A stretch of DNA of 5,541 nucleotides from CAYGLV01 sp964351025 (lineage in GTDB: Bacteria > Actinomycetota > Thermoleophilia > Gaiellales > Gaiellaceae): assembly GCA_964351025.1 (NCBI GenBank), contig CAYGLV010000092.1:1-5541 (forward strand), in the 5' to 3' direction. Under the pieces are notes generated by a model, which was given only the letters and a program-made list of their open reading frames with translations, was not told the DNA's origin and ran no database searches. A program made the translations under genes and the position numbers. Of this stretch, positions 5,526-5,541 are shown in pieces (position 1 is the first letter of the stretch; every line of letters starts with the position of its first letter).

Positions 5526-5541
5526 ACCGCGCCCGCTGGAC

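Noticed and set aside
1..5541. CRISPR array, tRNA, rRNA, transposase or phage gene
   Set aside because: No regularly spaced identical repeats, cloverleaf or catalytic signature was seen on either strand. The only regular repeat is the coding motif in pilM, with unequal spacers.

Overview
This window looks like chromosomal DNA from a high-GC, probably actinobacterial organism. A Thermoleophilia-type bacterium (Gaiellales/Solirubrobacterales) is my best guess, but that rests on codon usage, gene style and the absence of a pilQ in the part seen, not on a marker gene. Coding regions have strongly G/C-ending codons, and long spurious reading frames shadow the real genes on both strands, as expected at this base composition.

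The content is the inner-membrane part of a type IV pilus or related type IV filament machine. Left to right on the + strand lies a tight four-gene operon. It starts with pilM (1-1452, 5' end probably outside the window), a cytoplasmic actin-like protein with a long basic N-terminal extension carrying three copies of one 13-residue motif. It continues with pilN (1457-2071), pilO (2068-2781) and a PilP-like single-pass membrane protein (2781-3560). The junctions are a 4-nt gap, a 4-nt GTGA overlap and a 1-nt TGATG overlap, so translation is probably coupled and the products made in fixed ratio. PilM is expected to sit under the membrane and hold the N-terminal NLLP motif of PilN. PilN and PilO pair through coiled coils and ferredoxin-like domains outside the membrane. 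The fourth protein would take the PilP position.

The operon ends at a strong palindrome (3570-3591). It is followed by about 150 bp of non-coding but strikingly structured DNA (3592-3738) made of consecutive hairpins, between convergent genes. A prepilin gene then runs on the minus strand (3739-4245). It has a short basic leader, a G^FGLIE processing site and the conserved Glu5, and resembles minor pilins of the PilV/GspI style.

A 68-bp divergent spacer separates the prepilin start from pilC (4314-5525, + strand). pilC is a complete polytopic platform protein (PilC/GspF family) that couples the cytoplasmic assembly ATPase to pilin polymerisation. No assembly or retraction ATPase (PilB/PilT), prepilin peptidase (PilD) or secretin is present here; the first three would be expected nearby.

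I see no CRISPR array, tRNA or rRNA, transposase, phage gene or toxin-antitoxin pair. The points most worth following up are the triplicated PilM motif (all DNA differences between copies are synonymous), the altered nucleotide-site residues of PilM, the structured intergenic block, and a possible leaderless promoter for the prepilin.
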